Below are positions 1 to 4,852 of a DNA stretch of 5,018 nucleotides, one piece after another. The DNA is from an uncultured Methanobrevibacter sp. (GTDB lineage: Archaea > Methanobacteriota > Methanobacteria > Methanobacteriales > Methanobacteriaceae). The stretch lies in the NCBI GenBank assembly GCA_902783085.1, contig CACZPT010000016.1, positions 1 through 5,018 on the forward strand, in the 5' to 3' direction. How positions within the stretch are numbered: position 1 is the stretch's first letter; every line of letters begins with the position of its first letter. The notes below the pieces were generated by a model, which was given only the letters and a program-made list of their open reading frames with translations, did not search any database and was not told the DNA's origin. A program made the translations under genes and the position numbers.

Positions 1-84
1 TCTGAAAGCATGTCTCCTGAAGAAATTGTTAACAGGTTAGATATTCCTTTGTCTGAGGTAAAAAGTTATATTAATGTTGAATAA
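1..84 (+). CDS. C-terminal fragment of unidentified protein, possible HTH tail
   Basis: This is the last 27 codons of a gene that begins outside the window. Frame 1 is open from the first base to a TAA at 82-84, while the other two plus frames hit stops early. The tail reads SESMSPEEIVNRLDIPLSEV followed by KSYINVE. The spacing of small and hydrophobic residues (EEIVNRL, a short turn, LSEVKSYI) resembles the two helices of a helix-turn-helix, as in many DNA-binding C-termini. That is inference from about 20 residues, and I do not recognise the family. No hairpin terminator follows; there is only a short T-rich stretch around 87-93. Confidence 0.6.
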   Translation, partial: SESMSPEEIVNRLDIPLSEVKSYINVE

Positions 85-507
85 TTTATTTTTAAATATA
101 AAAGCATAGATGTTATTTATTAACAAATCAACAATGAATAATAACAAATAAATCAAATAATAACTAGAATTGTTTTTAAACATATTTGGTGTGAGTATAA
201 AGGAACACATAATTTGCCAATTAATATTTTAAACAGTTAAAATATGCAATGGCATTATACAACTAAAAATTAGCGGATTAAACTCTTATAAACTTACGTG
301 AGTAGTTTTGTTGGAATAAAATTAAATATAATTACCCCGTATTCGAAAAATATTTTTTTTTTGACATTATTGTGTTGCCAAAAGTAAATTTTATAAATTT
401 TAGATTCTTTTTATTTTACTGTTTATGTACTCTTAAGCTTTTTCAGAAGTTATTTTTTTTGGATAAGATTTATTATATTTGATTAAATGTAATATTGTTG
501 GATGAAT
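85..507. other. AT-rich intergenic region, no gene seen
   Basis: This stretch of about 420 bp lies between the upstream stop codon and the 3' end of the minus-strand DUF3781 gene. I see no ORF with a credible start and ribosome-binding site on either strand, no tRNA-like fold and no repeat array. The only notable features are oligo-T tracts on the plus strand, ten T at 353-362 and eight T at 453-460. In archaea such tracts can terminate plus-strand transcripts. A small GC patch (CCCCG) lies at about 335-339. The region could hold a long 3' UTR or a degraded gene, but nothing in it shows either. Confidence 0.5.
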
Positions 508-774
508 TCACTTTTTATGTGCAGTTATTATTGTAAAACTACTGGAATTTATAGTAATTATGCATTCGTCAACTTCTACATAATAGTTTTTGCCTTTTTT
601 GGTAACTTTGGAATCTTCTTTTTTAAGTTTTAAAATACAATGACTAACAGGTTCTTCGGTTATTTCTAAATTTTTTTGAATTCTTTTAACACCCATTTCG
701 GTGGTGTGAATTTTATCTATATTTTCAATTAATGTTGCTTTTTCATGCATGTTAACACCGGATTTTTGCATCAT
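508..774 (-). CDS. DUF3781 family protein
   Basis: This is a small soluble protein of 88 residues with no signal peptide or membrane segment. I assign it to DUF3781 from two stretches recalled as typical of the family: NIDKIHTTEMGVKRIQKNL (residues 18-36), and a C-terminal block with GKNYYVEVDECIITIN leading to a terminal IITAHKK (residues 61-88). The family is common in gut Firmicutes and occurs in some methanogens; its function is unknown. Length is normal and the protein looks complete. The start is ambiguous. The ATG at 774 sits about 26 nt downstream of a minus-strand TATA-like box and lacks a Shine-Dalgarno site, which fits a leaderless mRNA. The in-frame ATG at 750 (Met9) has GGTG five bases upstream and gives an N-terminus closer to what I recall for relatives. 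It diverges from the ABC operon across 50 bp, and a functional link is not shown. Confidence 0.82.
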   Translation of the reverse strand: MMQKSGVNMHEKATLIENIDKIHTTEMGVKRIQKNLEITEEPVSHCILKLKKEDSKVTKKGKNYYVEVDECIITINSSSFTIITAHKK

Positions 775-794
775 ACTAAATTTTATGAATACTT

Positions 795-804
795 ATTTAT
801 ATGC
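795..804. promoter_or_regulatory. Shared TATA-like box for divergent DUF3781 and ABC operon
   Basis: The 50-bp divergent gap holds one clear TATA-like element. On the plus strand it reads TTTATATG (796-803), centred about 26 nt before the permease ATG at 825. On the minus strand the same bases read CATATAAATA, centred about 26 nt before the DUF3781 ATG at 774. Archaeal TBP-dependent initiation occurs about 25-27 nt downstream of the box centre, so both transcripts would start at or next to their start codons. Two transcripts from one box, or two overlapping boxes, would compete. No BRE sequence is decisive on either side. The position is read directly; the use is inferred. Confidence 0.55.
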
Positions 805-824
805 TCCTAATCTAATGTAGTATT

Positions 825-1934
825 ATGTCATTTTTAAAGTTTATTATTAAAAATCCATTTAGGAGAAAAAACAGTGCTATTTTATCCATAGTTGGTATAT
901 GTATTGGTATTATAGTTATTGTTGCTCTTGGTGGAATCACACAGGGTTTAGTTTCAACCTTTGAAGATACAATCCATGCTGGGGGTGCTGACTTTTCTAT
1001 TTCTGGTACAGAAACCGGGGACTCTGCATATGGTACGAATACTATAAGTGCTAATTGGACTGATACTATTGCAAATGTGAGCGGTGTTGATGAGGCTTAT
1101 GCAATTTATGTTGTTTTAGTGCCGATTGGTGATGATTATATGAATACTCTGATTGGTATAGATCCAAATGGAACTGATTTGGCTGATATTTCATTAACTG
1201 ATGGTAGAATGTTTAGAGATAATTCTTCTGAAGTTATTTTGGGTGAAGTTTACGCTAACGATAACAATATTTCAGTTGGAGATAATATCCTCATTAAAAA
1301 TGAAGAATTTGAAGTTGTGGGTATTTATGAAACTGGGGACCAGAATATGGCTGGTGGAGTATTTACTTCAATTTCTAAAGTTGGGGAGTTAATGGATGAT
1401 AGTGACAGTATTAGTAATATTTATGTTAAGGTTAAAAAAGGTGTGGATCCTCAATCAGTCGCTGATAGGATTGATGAGTTGTATGGTGATAATATTACTA
1501 CAATTACTTCAGTTATGGAAATGGAGCAAATGGGTACTATGTTAAATACTCTTGAAGCGGCTTCATGGGGTATTTCGCTTTTAGCTATTGTTGTTGGTGG
1601 ATTGGGTATTATTAATACGATGTTAATGTCTGTATTTGAGAGAACTCGTGAGATTGGTGTTCTAAAAGCTGTTGGATGGTCTAATAAAAAGATTTTAACT
1701 ATGATTGTTGGTGAATCTCTTGTTATTACAATTGTTTCGGCGATTATTGGTTCAATTATTGGTGTTGTTGCAACTTATGCTTTAGTGCCGATGATGGGTT
1801 TAACACCAGTATTTACGGCTAAAATATTTATTCAGGCATTTTTAATTGCAATAATTGTTGGTATTGTTGGTGGAATTTATCCGGCTCTTAAAGCTGTTAA
1901 ATTGCCTCCTACTGAGGCTTTAAGGTATGAATGA
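825..1934 (+). CDS. MacB/FtsX-type ABC transporter permease
   Basis: This is the membrane subunit of an ABC exporter of the MacB/LolCE (mechanotransmission) class, 369 residues, and looks complete. The layout is the four-helix one of the family. TM1 is at about 18-40, then a large extracytoplasmic MacB core domain at about 45-240, then TM2 at about 248-271, TM3 at about 294-322 and TM4 at about 333-357. The cytoplasmic coupling segment after TM2, FERTREIGVLKAVGWSNKKI (271-290), and the C-terminal YPALKAVKLPPTEALRYE are hallmark family motifs. The ATPase gene follows after nine bases, so the two should be cotranscribed and form a 2+2 complex in the cytoplasmic membrane. Such systems move or release lipids, lipoproteins or peptides in bacteria; the archaeal cargo cannot be read from sequence. 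The ATG has no Shine-Dalgarno site and a TATA box about 26 nt upstream. No MacA-like adaptor gene is adjacent. Confidence 0.93.
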   Translation: MSFLKFIIKNPFRRKNSAILSIVGICIGIIVIVALGGITQGLVSTFEDTIHAGGADFSISGTETGDSAYGTNTISANWTDTIANVSGVDEAYAIYVVLVPIGDDYMNTLIGIDPNGTDLADISLTDGRMFRDNSSEVILGEVYANDNNISVGDNILIKNEEFEVVGIYETGDQNMAGGVFTSISKVGELMDDSDSISNIYVKVKKGVDPQSVADRIDELYGDNITTITSVMEMEQMGTMLNTLEAASWGISLLAIVVGGLGIINTMLMSVFERTREIGVLKAVGWSNKKILTMIVGESLVITIVSAIIGSIIGVVATYALVPMMGLTPVFTAKIFIQAFLIAIIVGIVGGIYPALKAVKLPPTEALRYE

Positions 1935-1940
1935 GGTGGG
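1934..1940 (+). promoter_or_regulatory. Strong Shine-Dalgarno site of the ABC ATPase gene
   Basis: The sequence AGGTGGG, preceded by TG of the permease stop codon, gives GAGGTG complementary to the CACCTC core at the 3' end of archaeal 16S rRNA. It lies three to four bases before the ATG at 1944, which is closer than usual. It overlaps the last base of the permease TGA stop, so termination on the permease and initiation on the ATPase are likely coupled. Confidence 0.7.
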
Positions 1941-1943
1941 ATA

Positions 1944-2648
1944 ATGTCAAATATAGTTGAGATTAATGGTTTATATAAAAGCTATGAAAATGGTAATATA
2001 AAAGCATTAAATGGTATTGATTTAACAATAAAAGAAGGTGAATTTGTCTCTATTATCGGTCCATCTGGTTCTGGAAAGTCAACGTTACTTAATATGCTTG
2101 GGGCATTAGATTTACCTGATAAGGGCAGTATCAAAGTAGCGGGTTATGATTTGTTGAGCAATAAAAAGCTAAATGAATTTCGATCTCAAAAGATAGGATT
2201 TGTTTTCCAGCTTCATAATTTGATTCCTAACTTGTCTGTTGTTGAAAACATTGAAATTCCAATGTTTACTTCAAAAATGTCTAATAGTGAGATGAGGTCT
2301 CGGGCATTGGAGTTGCTTGACATTGTCGACCTTAAGGATAAGGCATCTCTTAAACCATCAAAATTATCTGGTGGTGAAAGACAAAGGGTGGCTATTGCCA
2401 GATCACTTGCCAACAATCCTTCAATAATATTGGCCGATGAACCAACAGGATCACTAGATTCAAAGACAAGTACTAAAATTCTTAAGCAATTAATTGATTT
2501 ACACAAACATGAACATGTAACATTAATAGTTGTTACTCATGATATGGATGTAGCTAAACTGGCCGATAGAACTATTGAAGTTTTAGATGGTAAATTAGTT
2601 AATGCCGGTGATGATTCACTTTTAGAAGATAAAATTAATGTGGAGTAG
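1944..2648 (+). CDS. MacB/LolD-type ABC transporter ATP-binding protein
   Basis: This is the cytoplasmic ATPase subunit that powers the permease encoded just upstream; 234 residues is normal for the LolD/MacB/FtsE class. All catalytic elements are present in order: Walker A GPSGSGKST (39-47), Q-loop glutamine 89 in FVFQLHNL, signature LSGGERQ (141-147), Walker B IILADEP with D165 and E166, D-loop SLD (170-172) and switch histidine 199 in VVTHD. The stretch following Walker A (LLNMLGALDLPDKG) is typical of this exporter class rather than of nutrient importers. No residue needed for hydrolysis is missing. The gene is second in a two-gene operon, with a nine-base gap and a strong Shine-Dalgarno site. 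It ends inside a hairpin that probably terminates the operon. The cargo is unknown. Confidence 0.95.
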   Translation: MSNIVEINGLYKSYENGNIKALNGIDLTIKEGEFVSIIGPSGSGKSTLLNMLGALDLPDKGSIKVAGYDLLSNKKLNEFRSQKIGFVFQLHNLIPNLSVVENIEIPMFTSKMSNSEMRSRALELLDIVDLKDKASLKPSKLSGGERQRVAIARSLANNPSIILADEPTGSLDSKTSTKILKQLIDLHKHEHVTLIVVTHDMDVAKLADRTIEVLDGKLVNAGDDSLLEDKINVE

Positions 2649-2675
2649 AAAACTCCATATTTTAACTTTTTTTTT
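2637..2675 (+). terminator. Hairpin plus T9 terminator of the ABC operon
   Basis: TGGAGT (2641-2646) pairs perfectly with ACTCCA (2652-2657) around a five-base AGAAA loop. The stem extends outward by one G-T and three A-T pairs to 2637 and 2661. Nine consecutive T follow at 2667-2675. The ATPase stop codon TAG (2646-2648) lies within the hairpin, and the T tract runs into the stop codon (2674-2676) of the converging DUF357 gene. Archaea mainly need the oligo-T tract; the hairpin may add stability or slow RNA polymerase. On the minus strand the same hairpin is followed by only a short T run. Confidence 0.72.
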
Positions 2676-2925
2676 AATAATCGTCAATTGTATCATGAAT
2701 TATCCTTAAAGCATCAAGTAGACCATGTGAATATTCAATACAACCAAAAGCAGTCCGCATATCCTTTTTTTCAAGATAATATTTAGAATCATTCCAATAA
2801 TCAACTGCTCTATCATAAACTTCTTTTTCTTTTCCGCTAAATTCAATGTGTGCAACCTGATTGAGATTTCTCTCTAATTTTTTAATATCTTTAGCTATTT
2901 TTTCTGCACTTTCCAAATCACTCAT
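2674..2925 (-). CDS. DUF357 family archaeal protein
   Basis: This is a small soluble archaeal protein of 83 residues from the preferred start. The family call rests on the C-terminal half, where YWNDSKYYLEKKDMRTAFGC (43-62) continues as IEYSHGLLDALR (63-74). The pattern D-S-x-Y-Y-L-x-K-x-D then AF, then Y-[AS]-H-G-LLD is the DUF357 signature, and the region should form helices. The function is unknown. A TTG at 2940 would lengthen it by five residues, but the ATG at 2925 is better. It has GGAGGG (2933-2938) seven bases upstream, and it overlaps the AIP synthase stop as ATGA (2922-2925), a standard translational-coupling arrangement. It is the second gene of that operon, so its expression is tied to inositol-lipid synthesis. 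This does not prove a shared function. Confidence 0.88.
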   Translation of the reverse strand: MSDLESAEKIAKDIKKLERNLNQVAHIEFSGKEKEVYDRAVDYWNDSKYYLEKKDMRTAFGCIEYSHGLLDALRIIHDTIDDY

Positions 2926-3488
2926 CTTAAAGCCCTCCAAACGTGATAAATCCTTTGTCCGACAGTAATATATGATAAAATAATCAAAATATAAAGTATA
3001 TATGTAAAGTTAATAGGATTACTTAGATAACCTACAACAGCTCCAACCATTACTATAATTAAACGAACAGCCCTTTCAGCTATTCCCACACTACAATCAA
3101 CCCCTTGGGATTCGGCTCTTGACCTTACATAACTTACCATAATTGCAGAATGAACCAGTAAAATACCACAAAGCCAATCACAATAACCACCAAAAACAAG
3201 ACCAATATAGATTAAAGCATCTGCAATCCTATCCATTGTTGAGTCTAGAAAAGCTCCAAACTTGGATGCTCGGTTGTGAAATCTAGCAACAGCACCATCA
3301 ACAACATCTAAAAATCCTGAAAGTAAAATAGCTACCGCACCTGCAATCAGTAGCTTATTTGAAAAGCAAAAACATGCAAGTAATGAAATAAATGGAGAAA
3401 TCACAGTAACGATATTTGGATTAACATTCAAATTTCGGGCAATCGGGTTTAATATTTTTGTTAATAATGGTCTTAAACTTTCAAGCAT
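2922..3488 (-). CDS. CDP-alcohol phosphatidyltransferase, probable archaetidylinositol phosphate synthase
   Basis: This integral membrane enzyme probably joins CDP-archaeol and myo-inositol 1-phosphate to give archaetidylinositol phosphate and CMP, the committed step to inositol-headgroup ether lipids. It has 188 residues, normal for the family, with about six predicted membrane segments. The full CDP-alcohol transferase motif is present: D61, D64-G65, A68-R69, G78, D82, D86. The later SYVRSRAE (119-126) and GIAERAVR (135-142) segments are typical of inositol-phosphate-using members (mycobacterial PgsA1-type, archaeal AIP synthase). They favour that substrate over glycerol phosphate or serine. 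From memory the orthologue is MTH1691 of M. thermautotrophicus; some databases label it pgsA. It is the first gene of an operon with DUF357 (ATGA overlap). The ATG has no Shine-Dalgarno site and a TATA-like box about 27 nt upstream. Confidence 0.9.
   Translation of the reverse strand: MLESLRPLLTKILNPIARNLNVNPNIVTVISPFISLLACFCFSNKLLIAGAVAILLSGFLDVVDGAVARFHNRASKFGAFLDSTMDRIADALIYIGLVFGGYCDWLCGILLVHSAIMVSYVRSRAESQGVDCSVGIAERAVRLIIVMVGAVVGYLSNPINFTYILYILIILSYITVGQRIYHVWRALR
2933..2938 (-). promoter_or_regulatory. Shine-Dalgarno site fixing the DUF357 start
   Basis: Read on the minus strand, GGAGGG ends seven bases before the ATG at 2925 and lies inside the last codons of AIP synthase. It partly overlaps the alternative TTG start region at 2940, which makes that TTG very unlikely as the real start. 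Confidence 0.75.
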
Positions 3489-3490
3489 AA

Positions 3491-3502
3491 TTTATATATA
3501 AA
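3491..3502 (+). promoter_or_regulatory. TATA box of the tsaC gene
   Basis: TTTATATATAAA is a perfect palindrome and the best TATA box in the window. Its first ten bases are centred about 30 nt, and the whole palindrome about 29 nt, before the ATG at 3526. This predicts initiation at or just before the start codon. Read on the minus strand, it would start transcripts inside the AIP synthase gene, so for that gene the box at 3511-3520 fits better. Confidence 0.65.
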
Positions 3503-3510
3503 GAATTTAT

Positions 3511-3520
3511 CATATATTAA
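3511..3520 (-). promoter_or_regulatory. TATA-like box of the AIP synthase-DUF357 operon
   Basis: On the minus strand the sequence TTAATATATG, preceded by A-rich DNA, is centred about 27 nt before the AIP synthase ATG at 3488. That is the spacing expected if transcription starts on the start codon. It lies between the palindromic TATA box and the tsaC start, so the two divergent promoters interlock within 37 bp and probably interfere with each other. Confidence 0.55.
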
Positions 3521-3525
3521 TTTTA

Positions 3526-4107
3526 ATGGAAATATTAAAAACTAACAATGATATGGTGGATGAAAAAGTAATTAATAAAGCTATAGATGTATTGGCAGGT
3601 GGTGGGGTCGTATTATATCCTACTGATACAGTTTATGGTTTAGGCGCCAATATTTTTGATAATAAAGCAGTTAGGAATGTCTTTAATATTAAACAAAGAA
3701 GTTTACTAAAGCCACTATCAATTTTAGTTTCAAATACTGATGCAATTTCTGTCGTATCTACAATATCCATTCACCAAAAGAAGGTTTTAGAAAAGTATTT
3801 GCCTGGACCTTATACATTTATTTTAAAAAAATCCCCGATTGTTCCAAGAGTTGTAACAAGCGGTTCTGTTCATGTTGGAGTTAGAGTACCTGAAAATGAG
3901 ATAGCTTGCAGATTAGCTAGTTTATTTCCAATAACAACCACTAGCGCAAATTTATCAGACATGGAAGTTTTATCCAACCCTTCAGATATTTTAGACCAGT
4001 TAGGTTGTGAAGTCGATTTGGTAATTGATGTTGGTGAATTAAAACAGAATAAAGCCTCTACAATAGTTGATTTGACAACAAAGGAACCTAATTTTGTAAG
4101 AAGGTAA
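3526..4107 (+). CDS. tsaC: Sua5/YciO/YrdC family, probable L-threonylcarbamoyladenylate synthase
   Basis: This cytoplasmic enzyme probably makes threonylcarbamoyl-AMP from threonine, bicarbonate and ATP; the KEOPS complex then uses it to form t6A at position 37 of ANN-decoding tRNAs. It has 193 residues, matching the short TsaC/YrdC form without the extra Sua5 C-terminal domain. Visible motifs are YPTDTVYGLGAN (31-42), the K-x-R basic patch K56, R58 with K62-P63, LPGPYTFIL (92-100), VGVRVPEN (117-124) and SAN (140-142). The C-terminal STIVDLT tract is followed by a terminal VRR. After SAN the family usually has [LI]-[ST]-G; here the glycine is aspartate (D145), which is unusual. The closest known relative, from memory, is MTH1692. 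A YciO-like paralogue without t6A activity cannot be excluded. The start has no Shine-Dalgarno site and a TATA box about 29 nt upstream. Confidence 0.9.
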   Translation: MEILKTNNDMVDEKVINKAIDVLAGGGVVLYPTDTVYGLGANIFDNKAVRNVFNIKQRSLLKPLSILVSNTDAISVVSTISIHQKKVLEKYLPGPYTFILKKSPIVPRVVTSGSVHVGVRVPENEIACRLASLFPITTTSANLSDMEVLSNPSDILDQLGCEVDLVIDVGELKQNKASTIVDLTTKEPNFVRR

Positions 4108-4173
4108 TTATTTAATATATATTGTACTTAAAAATAGATTTAATTATTTTAAATATAAATAAACTTATTTTGA

Positions 4174-4214
4174 ATAAGGACAAATTTGATTAACAAATTT
4201 TGACGCATCCTTAT
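4174..4214. repeat. Two-part hairpin downstream of tsaC
   Basis: The outer arms ATAAGGA (4174-4180) and TCCTTAT (4208-4214) are exact complements. Inside them, CAAATTTG (4181-4188) pairs with CAAATTTTG (4194-4202) with one bulged T and an ATTAA loop. Five bases (ACGCA) are unpaired on the 3' side. Together this is 15 base pairs in 41 bases, starting 67 bases after the tsaC stop. No T tract follows directly, so a simple terminator is not obvious. An mRNA 3'-end stabiliser or an RNA element is possible. Confidence 0.5.
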
Positions 4215-4249
4215 CCAAATACTAAAAATTCGGGGTCTGAAAATGACCA

Positions 4250-4269
4250 CTAACATCAAATGATGTTAG
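4250..4269. repeat. Perfect 9-bp palindrome with 2-bp spacer
   Basis: CTAACATCA (4250-4258) and TGATGTTAG (4261-4269) are exact inverted copies around AA. As DNA it looks like an operator for a dimeric regulator; as RNA it would fold into an eight-pair hairpin with an AAAT loop. It lies about 140 bases after tsaC and about 200 bases before the small ORF, and no second copy is visible in the window. Confidence 0.55.
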
Positions 4270-4436
4270 ATAATATTATTATTATCTTCATATATAAATG
4301 TTTTTACTAGCTCAATTATTTGATTAAATCAATATTTTATTCTCAAACAATATTATACATTGAAAACAATTTTTATTTTTAAAATTAATAAAGGATATAT
4401 AGTTTAAAGGGAAAATATTCATTTCTAAAACACTAA

Positions 4437-4444
4437 TATAAATA
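4437..4444 (+). promoter_or_regulatory. Candidate TATA box upstream of the small ORF
   Basis: TATAAATA is centred about 26 nt before the ATG at 4466. It predicts a transcript starting at that ATG, or a leader of about 60 nt before the ATG at 4526. The surrounding DNA is so AT-rich that a match like this has modest weight alone; its spacing agrees with the other promoters here. Confidence 0.4.
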
Positions 4445-4465
4445 AAATAAAAATTCGGTGTTTTT

Positions 4466-4612
4466 ATGAAATTTGATAAAAATTGTTATACTAAAAACAC
4501 TCCTATTCATTTGGAGGTTTTGCAAATGACTGCAGAAAGTATGGTGCTTGCTATATCTTATATGTTTTTAGCAGGATATTACTTGTTGTTGGCTATTGAT
4601 TTAATGGTCTAA
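4466..4612 (+). CDS. Small hydrophobic ORF, putative single-pass membrane protein
   Basis: This reading frame of 48 codons ends at TAA 4610-4612. I do not recognise it. It has two plausible starts in frame. The first ATG (4466) has GGTG (4457-4460) five bases upstream and a TATA box at leaderless distance. The second ATG (4526) has a textbook GGAGGT (4513-4518) seven bases upstream, and would give a 28-residue peptide beginning MTAESMVLAISYMFLAG. From residue 22 of the long form nearly all residues are hydrophobic, enough for one membrane helix, with only one acidic residue near each end. The optional 20-residue N-terminal extension has three lysines and would stay in the cytoplasm. I favour 4526 on the Shine-Dalgarno evidence. 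It stands alone, with no partner gene nearby except radB 240 bases downstream. Confidence 0.5.
   Translation: MKFDKNCYTKNTPIHLEVLQMTAESMVLAISYMFLAGYYLLLAIDLMV
4513..4518 (+). promoter_or_regulatory. Shine-Dalgarno site before the inner ATG of the small ORF
   Basis: GGAGGT lies seven bases before the ATG at 4526. It is the best-spaced plus-strand ribosome-binding site in the window and sits in otherwise AT-rich, largely non-coding DNA. It is the main reason to treat the small ORF as real and to prefer the short 28-residue form. Confidence 0.6.
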
Positions 4613-4821
4613 CAAATATGTGTTTAAGGGAAGCATAGTTGGATTTATCCGAAATTTTTCTGATTTGATAAACTGACAATTTAAATGATTATTGGCTTTT
4701 AATATGTGTTTTATAGCTTCTTTTTTCACTTGTCATTAAATTTTCTAAATTTAATTCATATTGATATATTGGTTGTGCTGTTTTTCAAAAAGGTAATTCA
4801 TTTAAATAGTTTTTTTCAACA

Positions 4822-4829
4822 TTTATATT
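4822..4829 (+). promoter_or_regulatory. TATA box of radB
   Basis: TTTATATT is centred about 27 nt before the radB ATG at 4853, placing the predicted transcription start on the start codon. No Shine-Dalgarno-like sequence lies between the box and the ATG. Confidence 0.6.
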
Positions 4830-4852
4830 TTAGTAAAAACAGATAGTATTTT

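Larger units (their letters stand above)
4108..4465. other. Gene-free region with clustered inverted repeats
   Basis: These 358 bp between tsaC and the small ORF carry no credible coding sequence. They are not featureless. A bulged two-part hairpin (4174-4214), a GGTC/GACC stem (4234-4248), a perfect palindrome (4250-4269) and a GATAATA/TATTATC repeat (4269-4286) follow one another. TTGATT and AATCAA flank one base at 4320-4332. The 4200-4260 segment is also more GC-rich than its surroundings. The cluster could be the tsaC 3' UTR and terminator, a small RNA, or a protein-binding region. A further TATA-like stretch (TATATAAA) lies at about 4291-4298. Confidence 0.45.

Noticed and set aside
420..460. 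Hairpin at the ACTCTTAAG/CAGAAGT segment followed by eight T as a terminator
   Set aside because: Only three outer pairs and a few wobble pairs form. There is no plus-strand gene just upstream, and the T tract is on the wrong strand for the DUF3781 gene.
788..824. AATACT and AGTATT as a six-base inverted repeat flanking the ABC promoter
   Set aside because: Six-base matches 25 bases apart are expected by chance in DNA this AT-rich, and the arms do not extend.
1201..1392. A 63-codon plus-strand reading frame inside the permease gene
   Set aside because: It is fully contained in a strongly supported MacB-type coding sequence in another frame, has no ribosome-binding site, and its translation resembles no family.
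2213..2506. A 97-codon minus-strand reading frame antisense to the ABC ATPase
   Set aside because: It is antisense to the conserved signature and Walker B region. Its openness follows from the codon use of the real gene, and no promoter or Shine-Dalgarno site was seen.
4237..4267. CTGA (4237-4240) and ATGATGT (4260-4266) as D and C boxes of a C/D guide RNA
   Set aside because: The order and spacing do not fit a C/D RNA. No matching C box was found upstream and no D box downstream, and the second motif is simply part of the palindrome.
4225..4458. AAAAATTCGG occurring twice (4225-4234 and 4449-4458)
   Set aside because: Ten bases of mostly A and T repeated once at 224-base distance, with no flanking similarity, does not suggest a repeat family or attachment site.
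4640..4660. GGAT/ATCC hairpin with a T5 run after the small ORF as its terminator
   Set aside because: The stem is short with a two-base loop and the T run is only five, so it cannot be told from background here.
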